Part shown: piece after piece, positions 47,219-60,900 of the stretch
Position numbering within the stretch: position 1 is the first letter of the stretch
Layout of the letters: every line of letters starts with the position of its first letter
Assembly: GCA_947034895.1 (NCBI GenBank)
Contig: OX344764.1
Location: forward strand, 45,799,348-45,863,347
Length of the DNA stretch: 64,000 nt
DNA from: Rhytidiadelphus loreus
Lineage: Eukaryota; Streptophyta; Bryopsida; Hypnales; Hylocomiaceae
Direction of reading: 5' to 3'
The notes under the pieces: model-generated
Databases searched by the model: none
The model's input: the letters and a program-made list of their open reading frames with translations, nothing else
What the model was told of the DNA's origin: nothing
Program-made: the position numbers and the translations under genes

Positions 47219-50200
47219 ATTCACCACTCAAGCCTTTACTCTCTGGAATTGTTACTTATTGAAGCTGGTCACTTCTTGTAGCTGGACACTGATTGTCTCG
47301 GAGCAATTTTGGAGCGGAGCTTCTTTGTTTGCTCCAAATCATGGCATTACTAAACGTGAGGGCTGAAAACTGCATTTAGTGCGGTCCGAATCATGTGTTG
47401 AGGAACTCTCTGAATTAATCTTCAGATTTATTTATGATTAATCTAAGTGTGAGACTCGTAGATTCCCTACTCCGCCTACTCTAAAAAATATCTTTATAAT
47501 TGTTGTGTAACCCTCCCTCTCTTTGCTTCTCAGGAACGTTACTCAGTGTGTCCAGTGGAGTGAAGAAGGGTACTTTCATACAATCTCTATCAGTCTCCGG
47601 CCTCCGGCATGCACTCAAAGTTTGCATTAATTTCATTGCATTAATTTCATTCTCCGATTCTAGCTAGCAAAAGAAATGACACCATAGTTTAGAACAGAGA
47701 GGGCCCTCAGAGGTGTTCCTTTCTCTAGTTTTGGTTTTCTTGTTTTCTTGGTTGCTCTTCCTCTCTCCATTGTCCAGCCGCTTGTTGGCTTGTTGGTTGT
47801 TCTGGTTCTCTTTTTCAATGCAGTGGGTTTCCATTTGTTAAAAGAAAAAAAGAAGAAGTTTGCATTAATTATTTCTTACAGATATCTGAGATTATTACTG
47901 CGCTTTCGGTCTGAGAACAGCTGGTCATTTACAGGGTTCATTATTCCATCTCTTCCTGGCATTGGTTACTTCAGCGCTGGGACAATGAGACCCATACTTT
48001 ACAGCGTGTAGCGCATATTAAGGTCTGGTCACGCAGACTCCGACGTTGAAGCTCGCATTTAAGCGATGAACTAAGTAAGGACAATTATGTAATCTGGTTT
48101 TCTGGAAGCAATAAAAAGTGAAGAGTGTTGCTTCACAAATCTGACCGGGTATACAAGCAATTGGTGTAGCTGGCGTGGTATACAAGCTCAGTTGTATGGA
48201 CATGATCTGTTCCTTGGTTCGCACATCTATTTCAAGGTGAGTGTTTTTATCTGTCCTCCTTCTGAAAACTAAGCACGAAAGCAGTGGGTGTACAGTACAG
48301 ACACACTGGGTCACCACAAATGCACTGGGCCTATGAACGTAGGAGCTGGAGTTTGGGTTTCAAAATGGTCGCCGTTCAGCTCTCTCATAGCAGGAAGTAA
48401 TAACTCCAACCTTCCTTCGAGGTTGGCGGCGTAACTTCAGAGTCTATACATCCTCGGTCCAACATGGATTCCCCAGGAACCTGCATTCAGGATTGTCTTT
48501 CTGGAAAGTCCTCTCCCTTCGCTAATTTGGCAGCTCTGATTCCGATTATGAATTCAGAATTTGCAAATTTGATCATGGGTGGCAAATAAAAAATTCCAGT
48601 GTTTTCCCAAGGGGTCAACATCGGGGCAATCCTCCCTGGCCGTGGTAGCGCGAGTCGCGACTTATTGCCACATCAGATAAGGATGAATGGCCTCTTGGGG
48701 CTTCTTGTGTGAATGCCATCGTGTTCACTAAGGTAGTCTAATCTAAAAGCTACTGTGCTCTAAAAGTGATAATGACACAAAGGTACATTCTGCTTTCTTC
48801 AATGTATCAATAGTGTACAATTCAAGAGGTTGTTGCCTTTAGTGACCATTGAGTTTCAACTTCAATAATTCGTAACTAATTCTATAAAGGTCCCCCAAAA
48901 GTGAAATGACTTGGGTTAGATGCCAATTCCATTTTTCATTCTATGAAAATTTGCAAAGAATTGTGTCAAGGAATTTAGCTTCCCAAGAAAGGAAATCAAC
49001 TATTAAATCGTTGTTTTAAGAGCAAACTACCTTTAGTAGTGACACATTATTTCAAGGTGCATGGTGGCTTCTTAACTTAGAAAATGCAATCTTCTCAAGT
49101 TGGTCTTACTTGTGAATTTCAAGGTAAGGGTGTGGTAGGAAGTTAAAAAAACAAACGGAGTAGTCGTGGCAATCTCTTATACATATAGTTATATCCAAGC
49201 AATTATATTTCAAAAATTCAACTACCCCTAAAATTCAAATAGGCCAGCTCAGCTCAACAAATTCAAAGAAAATAGGAATTGTCACACCTTCTCGCCATTT
49301 TCAATCTTCAAATAATGAAGACATGGTACTCTCTCCTTGAATTGTGGAGGGTCCATTCTTTGAAGATTCAAAAGTTTTTTCCTTCTGTTCTTGAGGTGAA
49401 AAATGAGTGTGAAGAAGTTTCTCCATACTTCATTCTCTCCATTTCTCTCTATACTCAAAAAGAGGGTTACAACTTCCTCGTGGAGAAGGGCTCCTATTGG
49501 CTCGTCTTTTTCACTCTAAACCTTCTCATTCTTCATAGGAATTCCATTTTCAAAGAAGGTGTGACAACCCCTAATGTTTGAAATTCAATACATCCAAGAT
49601 CAACACCCTTCACCAAACATTGAAAAAGACAAAAGGAAAAACATTGAAAAGAACCTATAAACTTCACTTGTCATCTTTGAGAAAACAAAGCATTACTACT
49701 CCATTCCTAGCCTAGTACACCAATGTGTGATTGCATCAAAGTAATTAATTAAGAGAAACTCTCTTGCTTGAAGAAGGTTTGTGAAAACAATGTGACACAA
49801 GTATCAAGGTGTCCTAGCCCAAACAATTTCTTAGCTTTGATTTCATGAAGCCTCAAGTGGAAAAACTAAGTTATTTCATCTTCTATGCTACCAAGAATAG
49901 CAATAATGGTGATTTTTGCTAGCTTGAAGAACTCTGAATTTGATTCAACATAAGAGCATTTGGGCCAATTTTTTGCCATAGTCTTGTCAAAGGATTTGTA
50001 TCCCATGATTCATCTATTGTTGCATGGGCATTTGATTTTATATTCAACTTGAACAAGGATGTCTACAACTCAAGGGAGCATGCATCCAACAAGAGGTTGA
50101 TCTAGATCATCTTGGACTCAAGGCAATGCCTTCGTTGATCAATCTCACAACAATAAAGTGTTACCTCAAGGTCTTCATATGCAATGCAAAAAAACTCGTC

Positions 50201-50779
50201 ACAAATACTTTGCAGTCAATACTATGGAAACACAATAGCTAGAGCATTCATTAGCTCTAAGTTTGGAAACCAATTGTCAAGTATGGCAATGAAGACTTCA
50301 TCTACATTATAGCATTGGCCCTTAACAAATGTCTCAACAAATTATCTCAAAATCCAACTATGAGATTGGTAGCTTTTTCCTTGACATGGTACAGAGACTA
50401 TGAATTGGGTAAGTGTGGTAACAATCCTAATCTCGCAATCATCATTCAAACCGGTTGTACATTTCTAACTGATAGTGTAAGAGTGGCCCTGTACCACTTC
50501 ACAAAACTGCTGGAAGTTAAGTATAGTTTCTGAAAGCTAGAAGATGGATCAAGATAAATCAAGTATAGATCAACCTAACAAATCTTACCAATAGCAACAT
50601 ATGTAGTTATTAATGAATACATTAGCTAGCTGAGAAAACTTCATGAGAGAGTTAACACATTTAAGTAAGGGCATTACACATGGCAAGGAAAGCAAAGTCC
50701 CTAAACTACAAAGCAAATTCAAATTTTGTTTGTTGACTCTTTGCTAGCTACTGGTGTGGAGATAAGGGCTGGTTATTTT
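47219..50779. other. Intergenic region with short dispersed repeats
   Basis: The first 300 bases are the probable 3' UTR of the JMJ22-like gene. A block at 48585-48640 (CCAGTGTTTTCCCAAGG followed by caatcctccc) resembles 13231-13300. The remainder has no gene I recognise; open frames at 47748-48317 and 49279-49581 lack family features. Confidence 0.4.
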
Positions 50780-51530
50780 ATTGCAATGTCCTCACACATC
50801 TTGACCACCAATGTCTCTTACTTCCCCATGACCCTTTTCAAAGACTGCAAAAGAGTGATCCAATTGGTCTTCACATTTTTTAGCATGCACAAGTCCATTG
50901 TTTCCATGATGTTAGCAAGTTTATGAAACTCAAGATGTTTCTTGGAACCCATAGTAAAGTAATTATACAATGCTTGGCACAACCTCTCTAGTTTTGCCAC
51001 CATTGACAAGTTTGAGAGCCGATCAATTGTGAGATTGTTGAGTCACTCTAATCCTTGATCAGACTTGAAATACCAAAAGGATGTTTGCCCTAAAGCACAT
51101 CAATCCTTCCGCCATAGCATTGTTTGCCCCCCCATGCCAAGATAAACAAGTAGTAATAGCTATCTTAACTATGTACAACCCTCTACAAGTCAAAACAAGC
51201 CCAATAGAATGGAAACTCAAGAGTAATTGATGCACATGTAGATGAGCACCCCTTGGAGCATTCTAAATCAACTTTCATGGTCATTAGTGGTTACCTCATC
51301 CGTTGAAATGGCAAAATACCTTGCCTTGGAGATGATATTCTTCACGTAATTCGAGAGAACCACCTCCACGCTATCGATCATGTTCCACCCTGCTATAAAA
51401 CTTCAATGCTTCTTGGAACATTCCAATGTTTGTGAAGCTGTCCCGATAGACTTTGTAATCTAATGTTGGTCGTACATGGCCCAAGGTCTAGAATAGAAGG
51501 CTGAACTGCATCAATTTACATTTGCACTCT
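50780..51530 (-). pseudogene. hAT-type transposase / DUF4371-like relic
   Basis: On the minus strand VEVVLSNYVKNIISKARYFA then STDEVTTNDHES (51390-51290) matches the DUF4371 core found in hAT-derived 'zinc finger protein 862-like' genes. After several stops, KLERLCQALYNYFTMGSKKH, LEFHKLANIMET and LKNVKTNWITLLQSLKRVM follow (about 51000-50820), the next conserved block of the same proteins. Order and spacing fit one decayed gene. Sequences up to about 51800 may belong to it. Confidence 0.65.
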
Positions 51531-52024
51531 TTTACAACACCATATGCAATCTGATTGCCCACCATGACTCCAACGCTTGCAATGTATCGCTTCACTTTTT
51601 ATGCGTCGATTATTAGACAAAAGGAAGTACTCCCCCTTTTTGATGTATTCTATGTGCTGATTACTAGTCATAACATAATTCCTATGATAAATGAATCTTC
51701 TTGCAATAGTAGTCAAGGGCACAAAGCGCTTAAAATGACAACTAAAACAGATGTCCATTTCAAACAGCGAGTGGTGACCCCTCAAAAGTACCAAATTGGT
51801 GGAATCACGCCAATTGCATGAAAATTCACGTTAGGTTGCTGGTACCAGAGAGCTAACCTTTAGATCGAAGACTGAGTCTTGTTCAGAAGCAAGTTCCAAA
51901 CCTCAAAGAAGTGCTGGCTAGCTAGTACTTTGAAGAAACATTCAAGAAGGCATGGCGTTGGGCATGCCTAACTTGGTAACAAACCTACAAATTCTTGCAA
52001 ACACTTAGAATCACGAGGCTCTAT

Positions 52025-55000
52025 CTACCGACACACTCTCGCATCTTTGAAAAACAACCCCGAAGTACAAACACTATACTTCGTCCCTTCCGCACAATGC
52101 TCATCCCTGCTGCACTTACAATTTCCCTCCACTGCACAACCCTCCCCATCACTCACCGGTGACCCCCCAATCCCAAGTATCGCATCTGACCATTCACTAG
52201 AGAATAGCCCCTCCGGATCAAACTTCTCCTTCACCGCCAAAAACTCCCCCAACTTCGGGTACTTCCGCCAAACCCCATCAAATGCCACATTCCTGTTCTT
52301 CCCCCAATGTGGTCTGCCGCCATACTTATCAAACAACAACTGCTCAATCTCCTGAAACACGTCCATGTCTAGTCGCGCCTTCCCCGCTTCGTCGTTGCTC
52401 TTCGTGCGCGACCACGTAAAGTCCACCATGACGGTGTCGCCCTCTTGGGCAGTTCCCATGTAGGCCTCTGTTTGCTTCGTGAACCGGAAGAGAAACCCCG
52501 TGTAGAGGTCGAAGTCGCAGAGGGAGCCGTTGGGGGCTTGCATTCGGAGAGCCTTGATGTCGGAGATGAAGGCGTCGATGTGGCGGAGAGGAATGGCCCC
52601 TCCGTCTTCGAAGTAGACAAGGGCGTTGATGCGAGGGTCCCAGGAGCAGGTGACGTGGGGAGTCGGGTCGAGTTGGCAGCCACCGGCGTTTTGGATGACG
52701 TTCTGAAAGCCGATCACGGGGAATTGTGAGAGGGGATTGGCGGATGGCAAGACGGGGGAAGTGCTGTGCTTCTTGTAGCCATAGGATATGGACTGCTGGT
52801 AAATGACTTGCGCAAGAGCGAGGGCGCATTTGCAATCACGACAACCAAAAGAGTCCGCAAGTCCTTCTGCAGTTTGTGAAGGACAACATTACTGGTTAAT
52901 TTCCATCAAGACGGGAGATGAGTCCCAAACATTCATGGCGGTTGAAGACCATGTCAGTCCAAACACTAGCAACCGCACTGTGATTCATGTAACTACAGGC
53001 ACATTTTGAAGAAAAAAGGGGAAATGGCTATGGGATTTGAGCTTTCTAGTGTGAGACTCTCCATTTTGAACCCCAAGTAATTCGTTAGTTGGTAAGAACA
53101 TTAATAGCCGAAATAAATCATACATTGTGATGTGGATGGATTAACATCGCAATTTAGTTTGGTAGCTAGCATGCGGTTTGTAGGAGAAAGAATTGAATAC
53201 TTTAACGGGATTGATATGATGCTACCCGACTAAGAGAATGGGAATCAACACTGGTTAAATACTTTCCAAAACAGACTCCGAATCTCAAACAAGGAGCTCG
53301 ATCTCAGATCAATACCAAAAAATGTGGCCATCAGTAGACTACCAATGCACTCACTCTGATCGAATTCATGCAACTACAGTACGAGTTTTCTAGTGTACAT
53401 AAGAATTGTCATATATGAGATCCAAAAGATTCTTAGGGCTCCCCAGAATACTAATCTTGTCCTAGAAATAGTTCTACCTACATAGAATTCGATCATTGCA
53501 TTTGAAAATGACCTTATAAACCTCAAAGTGTGACATTCTACTGTGAGAAAAATCAACAAAATTGTTGGACTTGTCGTCGATTTTCTCGATTTGAACTATC
53601 TTAACCAATTCCAGACCTCATGGTCGCCTTCTAAAAACATGTCTCAAGACGCCAAAATTGGGCCGTTCCATTATGTGGCCTGAGAGTTGAAATCTAAGAA
53701 ATCGTACTTTCAGGGGTTCCATGAATTCAAATTGTGCCAATTCTAACCAAAAAAAATTTGCCACAAACAATATGAGCTGGGTTTTGACCTTACCGTTCGT
53801 TCTTATGAGCTCCAACTCCGAATCTGGCGTCGACGTTAGCCCCATATAATCATTCCTCCCATCCCCAGTCATGTTAACCGCGACCCGTTCATCCTGCTTG
53901 TACACCACTTCCCTCAGCCCCGGATACCAAATCACTTCCGCATACTGAAACCTCTCCGCAACCTCCCTTATCTTCTCTCCTGAGAATCCCTCCTCCTCCA
54001 CTCTCACCATCTCCACTTTTCGTTTAATCATCGGCTCCGCTTGCAACGTCACAGTAGAAATCACCCCCAGTACACCAAGATGCACCTTCACCGCGTTCAA
54101 ATCAGGATCCAGGGAGGTGATTTCTCTCACTTGAGCGTATCCTTGGGAAGCATTCCCAGGCGTGACGATCCGCATTCCGATTACATACTCGTGCACGGCG
54201 CCGCCTTTGCCCCAGAGCGAGCTCCCATGCACGCAGGTGGCGAGGGAGCCGCCGAGCGTGACGCCGTCGAAGAAGGGGGAGACGTTGATGGCGAGATTGG
54301 CTTGGGCGGCCTGGTCGAGTAGTGCTCGCCAGGTGATGCCGCTCTGCACGGTTATTGTGTTGAGTTTTGTGTTGATGTGGAGGACGCGATTGTAGTTTTT
54401 GGAGCTGATGAGCAAGCCGGAGGCGGAGCCTGGGCAGGCGAGTCTGGTGATGCTGTGGGAGTAGAGGGTGGAGACTTTGATTTTCTGGTGGGCTTGGGTG
54501 GCGGACGCAACGGCGGAGATGATCTCGGATTCTGTCTGTGGATACACCACCTTCGCTGCCTGCGTGTGTACATCCCATGAGCATCAGATCGTACTGGCGC
54601 TTTTATGAGGAGCCATATAGTATTCTTCAACGACTGTTTCTCAATATCGAAAATTGTCGCTCACCTCAAGAGTCAAGAATCTCAACGAGGTGAGAAAGAG
54701 GGTATACAAGTTTTATGCACAACTTCAAAATTTGTCATATTGTTTACACAACCTTCACAAGACATGTCTAGGACTACTAGACAAGATGCCACTGGCAAAC
54801 TGGAGGAGTACATCATTTTCAAACTAGCGCATCCTTCAACGACTCTTTCAATAGTTGTTACTCACCTCAAGGATCTCAACGAAGTGAGAAGCAGGGCTTT
54901 CAGCTTCTATGCATGCCTACAAAGTTTGTCACATTGTGTACGACACGACTTACACAAGACGTGTCTGGGACAAGGTGGTAGGGATTCATCTATAAACTTG

Positions 55001-55642
55001 CGTTAGCGGTCTTTGTGATTGGAGACTCGTCCAGATACATAACAATAGCTTTGATCAAGTGCTTGTGAGAACTCTCCCTTTCAGATATGAAGCAATGAAA
55101 ATAAAAAAACTCAAAGTCTAACTGACTTTCACAGAGACAGCATGCATGGTGCTCAGTGGGTGTTCATGGTGCTCAAAACCTCTGTAGGTAGATTCTTTTC
55201 ATAACGTTGGATGTTAAAGGCATCTGCGCAAGAATGTTACGTACTAGATCAACAATGACGACTCATTTTCAAAAAAATTCAATAGAAGCCGGGATTTCGA
55301 AGTACCAATCACCTCTGCTTGCTCCTTATATGGATCCTCTCATTCCAACATTTGAAGCACTCAGCGGCAGTCATTATTTTCATCTTACACGTACTACTCT
55401 GTATCTCACTCGTACGTAGCGATTGATATATTGATCAGTTCACAGATTTCCAGCATTCAAACAATTACTACCTTGCAAGGAATTCTGTCGTTCCAGAGCA
55501 TGTAAGCATTGTTGAGAGTGCATTCAGAAGCGTCGCATTGCTCCGGCGCGTCGGGTAGGACGGCCTTCACTGGAGCCACTGTCATCAGAAAGCTCCATAC
55601 CACCATCGCCAACACGAATCGACAGCTCGCTCCACCTGCCAT
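52025..55642 (-). CDS. L-gulono-1,4-lactone oxidase-like FAD enzyme, secreted (592 aa)
   Basis: Minus-strand exons 55642-55472, 54559-53794 and 52866-52025 join in phase to 592 codons plus stop. Residues 1-27 (MAGGASCRFVLAMVVWSFLM...VKA) form a signal peptide, so the enzyme should enter the secretory path. Next comes CDASECTLNNAYMLWNDRIP, then the VAO-type FAD domain with VQSGITWRALLDQAAQANLA and the flavin pyrophosphate loop region GGSLATCVHGSSLWGKGGAV. The C-terminal aldonolactone oxidase domain has GGRPHWGKN (the HWGK motif) and a Cys-rich tail, EGCAVEGNCKCSRDEHC. Plant GulLO enzymes oxidise L-gulono-1,4-lactone to ascorbate, generally with low activity. Length and domain order match Arabidopsis GulLO proteins. 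Intron 1 contains a diverged tandem duplication. Confidence 0.92.
54622..54975. repeat. Diverged tandem duplication in intron 1 of the GulLO gene
   Basis: The block at 54622-54775 (CTTCAACGACTGTTTC, CTCACCTCAAG, ATCTCAACGAGGTGAGAA, CACAAGACATGTCT) recurs about 210 bp downstream at 54832-54975 in the same order with many substitutions. Confidence 0.7.
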
Positions 55643-57325
55643 CGCTACCTCAGCTACCTCTGAGTTACAATCAATCCCTCAATCCACAGAGATCAGCAGA
55701 ATTCTGAGCATCCTCCCCCCTCAACAAAATGAAAATCCAGGTAGCCAGGAGTCTCAGGCCCGAGTTTTAAGCAACAGTGAGGAATGTGCAGTAATGTTCA
55801 TGGATGTGTACAAATGAAGTTATTTTAAGCTTTGGGAGATCGATTGTGGTGGATATGTTGCCGGAGAGGTGGTTTGACGTCAAAACGACGTCTTGAATGG
55901 GATAGTTGAGAGAGACAATCGGGGATTAAAAATTGTGCACTGGCTTAACTTCTCACTGGAGAATGCGACTTATCACGGCTGAGAGCATCTCCCCCGCGCG
56001 CGTGAACTCGGCCACACGCGGCGGGGTAGACGTGCAGGACCTGCCGCACGGGAGACGCTAAGTACGTTAAGTAAATTGGGGGGTACGCAGCGGGCCCGAT
56101 CGGCGCTTTCGCCCTGCCGGGGTGCGCTGCAAGTCTCCTGTCCAGATTGCATTCCGTCCTCCTTTCCCGGGCCCAGTTCCGTCCGTCCTGTCCCTTAGAC
56201 AGATCGCCTTCCCTACGGAGTTCTGAGTGTGCGAGAGTGTCTTGAAACCATCAAAAGTGAGACGCCTTACTAACCGTAGGTGAAAGCACAGCCGGCACTT
56301 TAAAATTTAGATTTTGGAAATTCGACATTAGTTTGAAGGTAGTTATGGAATCTCTACTCTAAAATAAACTTTGAAGTCCTTTATTTAACTCAATTTTTAA
56401 TATTTTTTAAAAGAAATAAAAATATTAGGTGAAGATTATTTATTACAACATTACAACCATTGGGATTGACATTTTTCAATTCCATATCTAAATTCTTAAC
56501 AATTTTATATTTTGAAACATTCTTTACTTCTTTCTACTTACTATTGTTTCCTATATGTTTGTGCAATTCCAAATGATCTCAAATTTTTCAAGCATGACTT
56601 GTAGCCAACTTGCCATGAAAATGAATCCAAGAGTAACCACCATTTTGGAAAAAATTTCATCAAGGACAAAAAAAGGATTTTTGTGAATTCAAATGCTATT
56701 ATCTTGCAATCTATACAATGGAAATTTCTGAAGTTTTTTCTACAACTTCTCAAACTAGTGTACAAAAAGATCATATGGTTATATTTGTCTTTAAAAAAAA
56801 TCTAATATTTGGTACTCGTACTAGAAATGGCAGTTTTGAAGCGGTATTGGTGAAAACATAGTCTCTGACCTTTAAGGGTTAATAGAACATGGTAGTAGGT
56901 TTAAAGATTATAATACTATAAAATACGCAATTTAAAAAAAAATTTAAAATTAAAAAAAAAAAAATAGAAAGCAAATTCAATAACCTTTACTTCATTAACT
57001 AGTTAGGATCAAATTCATAAAACATCATTTTAAAGGCTAAAATTCAAATCAACTACAAAGAATACATACTTAGAAAGGCATCTTTTGTGATTCACAGATT
57101 TAGAATCTTATTCTCCAAAAAAATTGTAGTTCTTCAATGAAGGACTTTTCACCATCAAGTGATGTATACAATTTCAAAGAACCCTCTAAAAAATGGATAA
57201 AAATTATCCATTTTTAGTTAGACAAAGGCATGTTTGACCATTTATAAGCCACTTTCTGGCTACATTGGTGTTTCACGGTTAATGGAAGAGCTCTTAGAGA
57301 GTTGAGTTTCCCACTTCGTAAACCA
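55643..57325. other. Upstream region of the GulLO gene, then repeat sequence
   Basis: A GC-rich segment at about 55980-56240 (CCCCCGCGCGCGTG and similar) lies 350-600 bp upstream of the GulLO start and may belong to its promoter. From 56338 to about 56560 lies copy 2 of repeat family F; beyond that the sequence is AT-rich without genes. Confidence 0.45.
56338..56560 (+). repeat. Dispersed repeat family F, copy 2
   Basis: Starts GTTATGGAATCTCTACTC and carries the same ordered blocks as 23570-23780, ending CTACTTACTATTG; it then diverges. Confidence 0.6.
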
Positions 57326-57529
57326 CTCCCAGGAAATTGCCCGTTCATTTCCTGGGAGGCTTTTGCGGTGTAATGCCCAATTGCACGGGTTTTCCTGCGT
57401 AATCGGGCATTACGGATTTCTCATCCTTTTGGTCGTGATTTACGTCAGGCAATGGCTCCTCGTTGTCGGGCATTTTGAGAAATAACAGGCCTCCTCGTCG
57501 GGCTCTGCCCTCCTTGTTATTTCCCAAAA
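57326..57529. other. Cluster of three consecutive hairpins with recurring GGGCATT motifs
   Basis: Hairpin 1: CTCCCAGGAAAT (57326-57337) and ATTTCCTGGGAG (57347-57358), 12-bp perfect stem, 9-nt loop. Hairpin 2: GTAATGCCC (57370-57378) and GGGCATTAC (57405-57413). Hairpin 3: TTTTGAGAAATAACA (57473-57487) and TGTTATTTCCCAAAA (57515-57529), 14 of 15 paired. Further GGGCATT/GCCC motifs occur at 57468 and 57543. On the minus strand an 80-codon ATG frame (57587-57345) repeats MPEEE / MPDNEE / MPDYAG, with no known family. It lies about 400 bp upstream of the next gene. Confidence 0.6.
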
Positions 57530-57904
57530 CACCTTCCTCCTCGGGCATTGCCCTATACAAAAGATACGGAGATACAGAGGCACACATTCTTGATACTTGG
57601 ATCTCTACACAAGATATATGATGAAGAGACTTTTAAATCACACCAACTCAATCATACTTAATTCAGTTGGAGTACTTTCTTCTTCTTAGAACTTCTTACC
57701 CACTTCATATTCTCTATAGATTCACTTCCTTGTGTCTAACAAAATTTCACACACAAAAAACCAGACTCCCGGGTGGATAAGCTGGGATCCAAACCCGTGG
57801 GACCCAAACCCGTGTGGCTTCTCTGTCTGTGCTCCTCGCGGCGCTGGCGTGAGAATTGTTCGTGTGTTGTGAAGCTTTCTTGCCAAAATCATTCCCGTGA
57901 AATC

Positions 57905-60900
57905 ATGGTCGCAATGGCTGTGTGCTCACTTTCACCGGCCAGTAGCATGAGCTTCGCCTTCGCAGGAGAGAAATCACTACAGGGAGGTCGGAGAGAGCTT
58001 TCTTTTGGCCATGGCCGAGGGAGACGGCGTTCGGGGATGCAGGTGTGGGCATGCAAGGCGGAAGAAGAAAATGAGAGAAAGGAGGTCGTTAGTAATCCTC
58101 TGGATTTGGAGGGGGAATTTCGGAAAGCTTTAGAAAGTGACGAGTCGAAGGTACGGCGTGATGCGGCTAATGTACATTTAGATTTAGGGCCTCATGTTTT
58201 ATATATGGGTTTTGAGTGGGTCGTAGAAGGACTTTCTTTTTTTCACCTACACATACAAGGATTCCAGTGAAACTATCTCCGTCCCGAAATAAGGGTACGT
58301 AGCATAGTTCTATCGGAAACATTTGATACCAAATTCGTTGATCATGTTAAAATTCTAAACGGTCCAAAATCTATAGCACCAAAATCAATGAAGAACTTTT
58401 CATGTGTTCATTGCAACCTGGGACAAAACAGATAGGACACTTATTTGGGGACGGATGGGGTACAAAGTTTGGCCCAGTCCAAAGAATATTTTCCAGTCGC
58501 ATTGGTCTTTATATCACCCTGAATCTTCAGTTTTATGGCTCTCGTGAAAGCTCTAATGTGTTGGATGAGTTGATTGGGATTAGGGTTGCGATGGGAGGCT
58601 TGAATTCTTGCTAGTAATGTCCATTTTACTCGACAGGCGTTGTTGAAAGATTTGGCTGAAGCTACAAAGCGTGTCTCCGAGAAGAAGAGAGAGCTGGATG
58701 AGTTGAATCGGCGGGAGAAGAAAGCAGAGGAGTTGCAGTCGTTCCTTCAGCGCTTGGATGATGATCAGGAAGTCGCGGATGGTGCGGTAAGGTTCATTAA
58801 TTTCAACTAGAACGGAGCCTGTTGCATTGCAACAACACCAGAAAATGTTTGGATATCTTTAGGGTTTTGCAAGAACAAATTCATGAATGGAAAATTGTAT
58901 GCATGAGATTGGAACAGATGAAATTGTGATACATTTTGTACTAATTCTTAGTCTTATGAAACTTAGTCTTATGAAACTTAGTCTTATGAAATAGGAAACA
59001 TGAGGAATACAATTAATTAATGTGCCCATTGATGAACTCCATTTTCTGAACTTTGAATTGCATGTTGGTTACTTGTTGATTGTTGCTTGTTCTTTGAGTG
59101 ACTAGTCATTAGAAAGCTTCTTGATGGTGTACAAAATCTAACTAGAAGTCGATTTAGTCCATGTCATGCTATTTTTGTGTTCCTTCAAATCATGCATGAC
59201 ACTAAATAGAGTAAATAGTGAACCTCATTGAGAGAAGTGAGTAAAATAGTGGGCTTTATTGAGGCGGATTGGACACTTCTACCTCATATGTGTCATAAGA
59301 TGTCCATGAATACAATTAATTTTTTCAACTTGTTATTTCAACCCTAATTGCACATAATCTTGGTTTAGATTTTAAACTTGTGAAATCTAAGAGGCTTTTA
59401 GTAACATGAGAAAGATCTTGTTGCACTCTACTGTTGAAATTGTTCAAGTGCAAATGCTATCAAAGTTTTCATGATTATTTCTAGAGAATCAACTATCATT
59501 CAATAAAGAAAACCATATTTTGAATGCATTCATCCCATGTTTAGGTTCTAACGAGTGTACGTCTTTGAAGGTTTCAGAGATAGAAGAGGAGGTTTTGAAG
59601 GCTGAAGCTGAGGTGAGGATAGCTGAGCTTGCGTTGATTATGGCTCGTGTTGGTAATAGTGCCACTGAGCTCTCTAACAAATGGGAGGCATCAGATATTG
59701 ATGAAGATGCTGAGCGGATTGAGTCTGGCAAGGTGCGTTATTTTGCATTGAGTATGACATCAATCTTGATCTACATATGCTTACAAGGTATGGCAATAAG
59801 GAAATGGTCACTAAAGGTTATTCATAAGTTGAGCATCGATTAAGTTTTCACTTGCAAATAATGTTTGAAAATTGGGGCCTTTGATTGCCATTACTAACAA
59901 GTTGTCAATGTAAATCAAGATTTTAACTTGCAGTCAATTAAAACCAAAATTTGATCCTTCTAGATTTGTTTTGGATATCTAATGAGCAAAATCCAGATAT
60001 TATATCATGTTACATTTGTCATACTCTCCAATACTCTAAACAATCAATTTTAAGTATGCTAGGAGATCATGATATTTCAAGGTTCTTAAACTTGAAATTC
60101 TAGCATTGCTCTTTGACCCTTAGGACGAGTTTGTGCATTTGAATCTCATTGCTTGCATATCTTCTAAAACAAATTCTCTGCTGAATTGGGAGTACAATTA
60201 AGAATGGCTAACATAATAGGTTCTAATGCTCCTCCTCTCTACCGTAAGCTACAAAATCCTACATTGTAACTATGATCAAATTCCTAGAGGAATCAGGGAG
60301 GCTTGGTAGATGCCATTCATACTTCACAGCTTCCATGGAGTAATGACAGTTTTGGCAATGTCCCTAGTACTTGATTGGCAAAAGAGACTGGAGTTGACAG
60401 CCTCTCTAGATAAGTTTCATGTTTGTAAGGTGCAATGGGTTGATAGGTTAACGTTTGTGATGCAGGCAGCAGCTGTCTCTGCAGTTGTAGGCACTTTTGC
60501 CAGTCTCCCTTTCACAATTGCCGTTGATGGAGGCTTGAGTTTGGGGTCTCTTTTAAGCCAAGCTGGCATTTTAGTCAGTTGTGCCTTGTTCGGTGTGACG
60601 TACCGATATGCCATTCGCCGAGACCTGGGAAATTTGCAACTCAAATCCGGAGTTGCTGCTGCCTTTGGCTTAGTAAGAGGTGAGAGAATGGTTTCCATCT
60701 CCCTTGGAAGAAATTCCAGTCATTTGGCGCTCAAGAATCTCCGTTCCCTGTTTTTATTAGAGCACAATCCCTGTAGAACTTTGGTTTTGCATCATGACAC
60801 TTGTCCCTCGTTACAAATAGAAAATCTCTTGCTGAATGACTCTAGCTACCTTAATAAGTGTGTTTTTGATACCTGGATAGTGGACTTCTTGGAACTGAAT

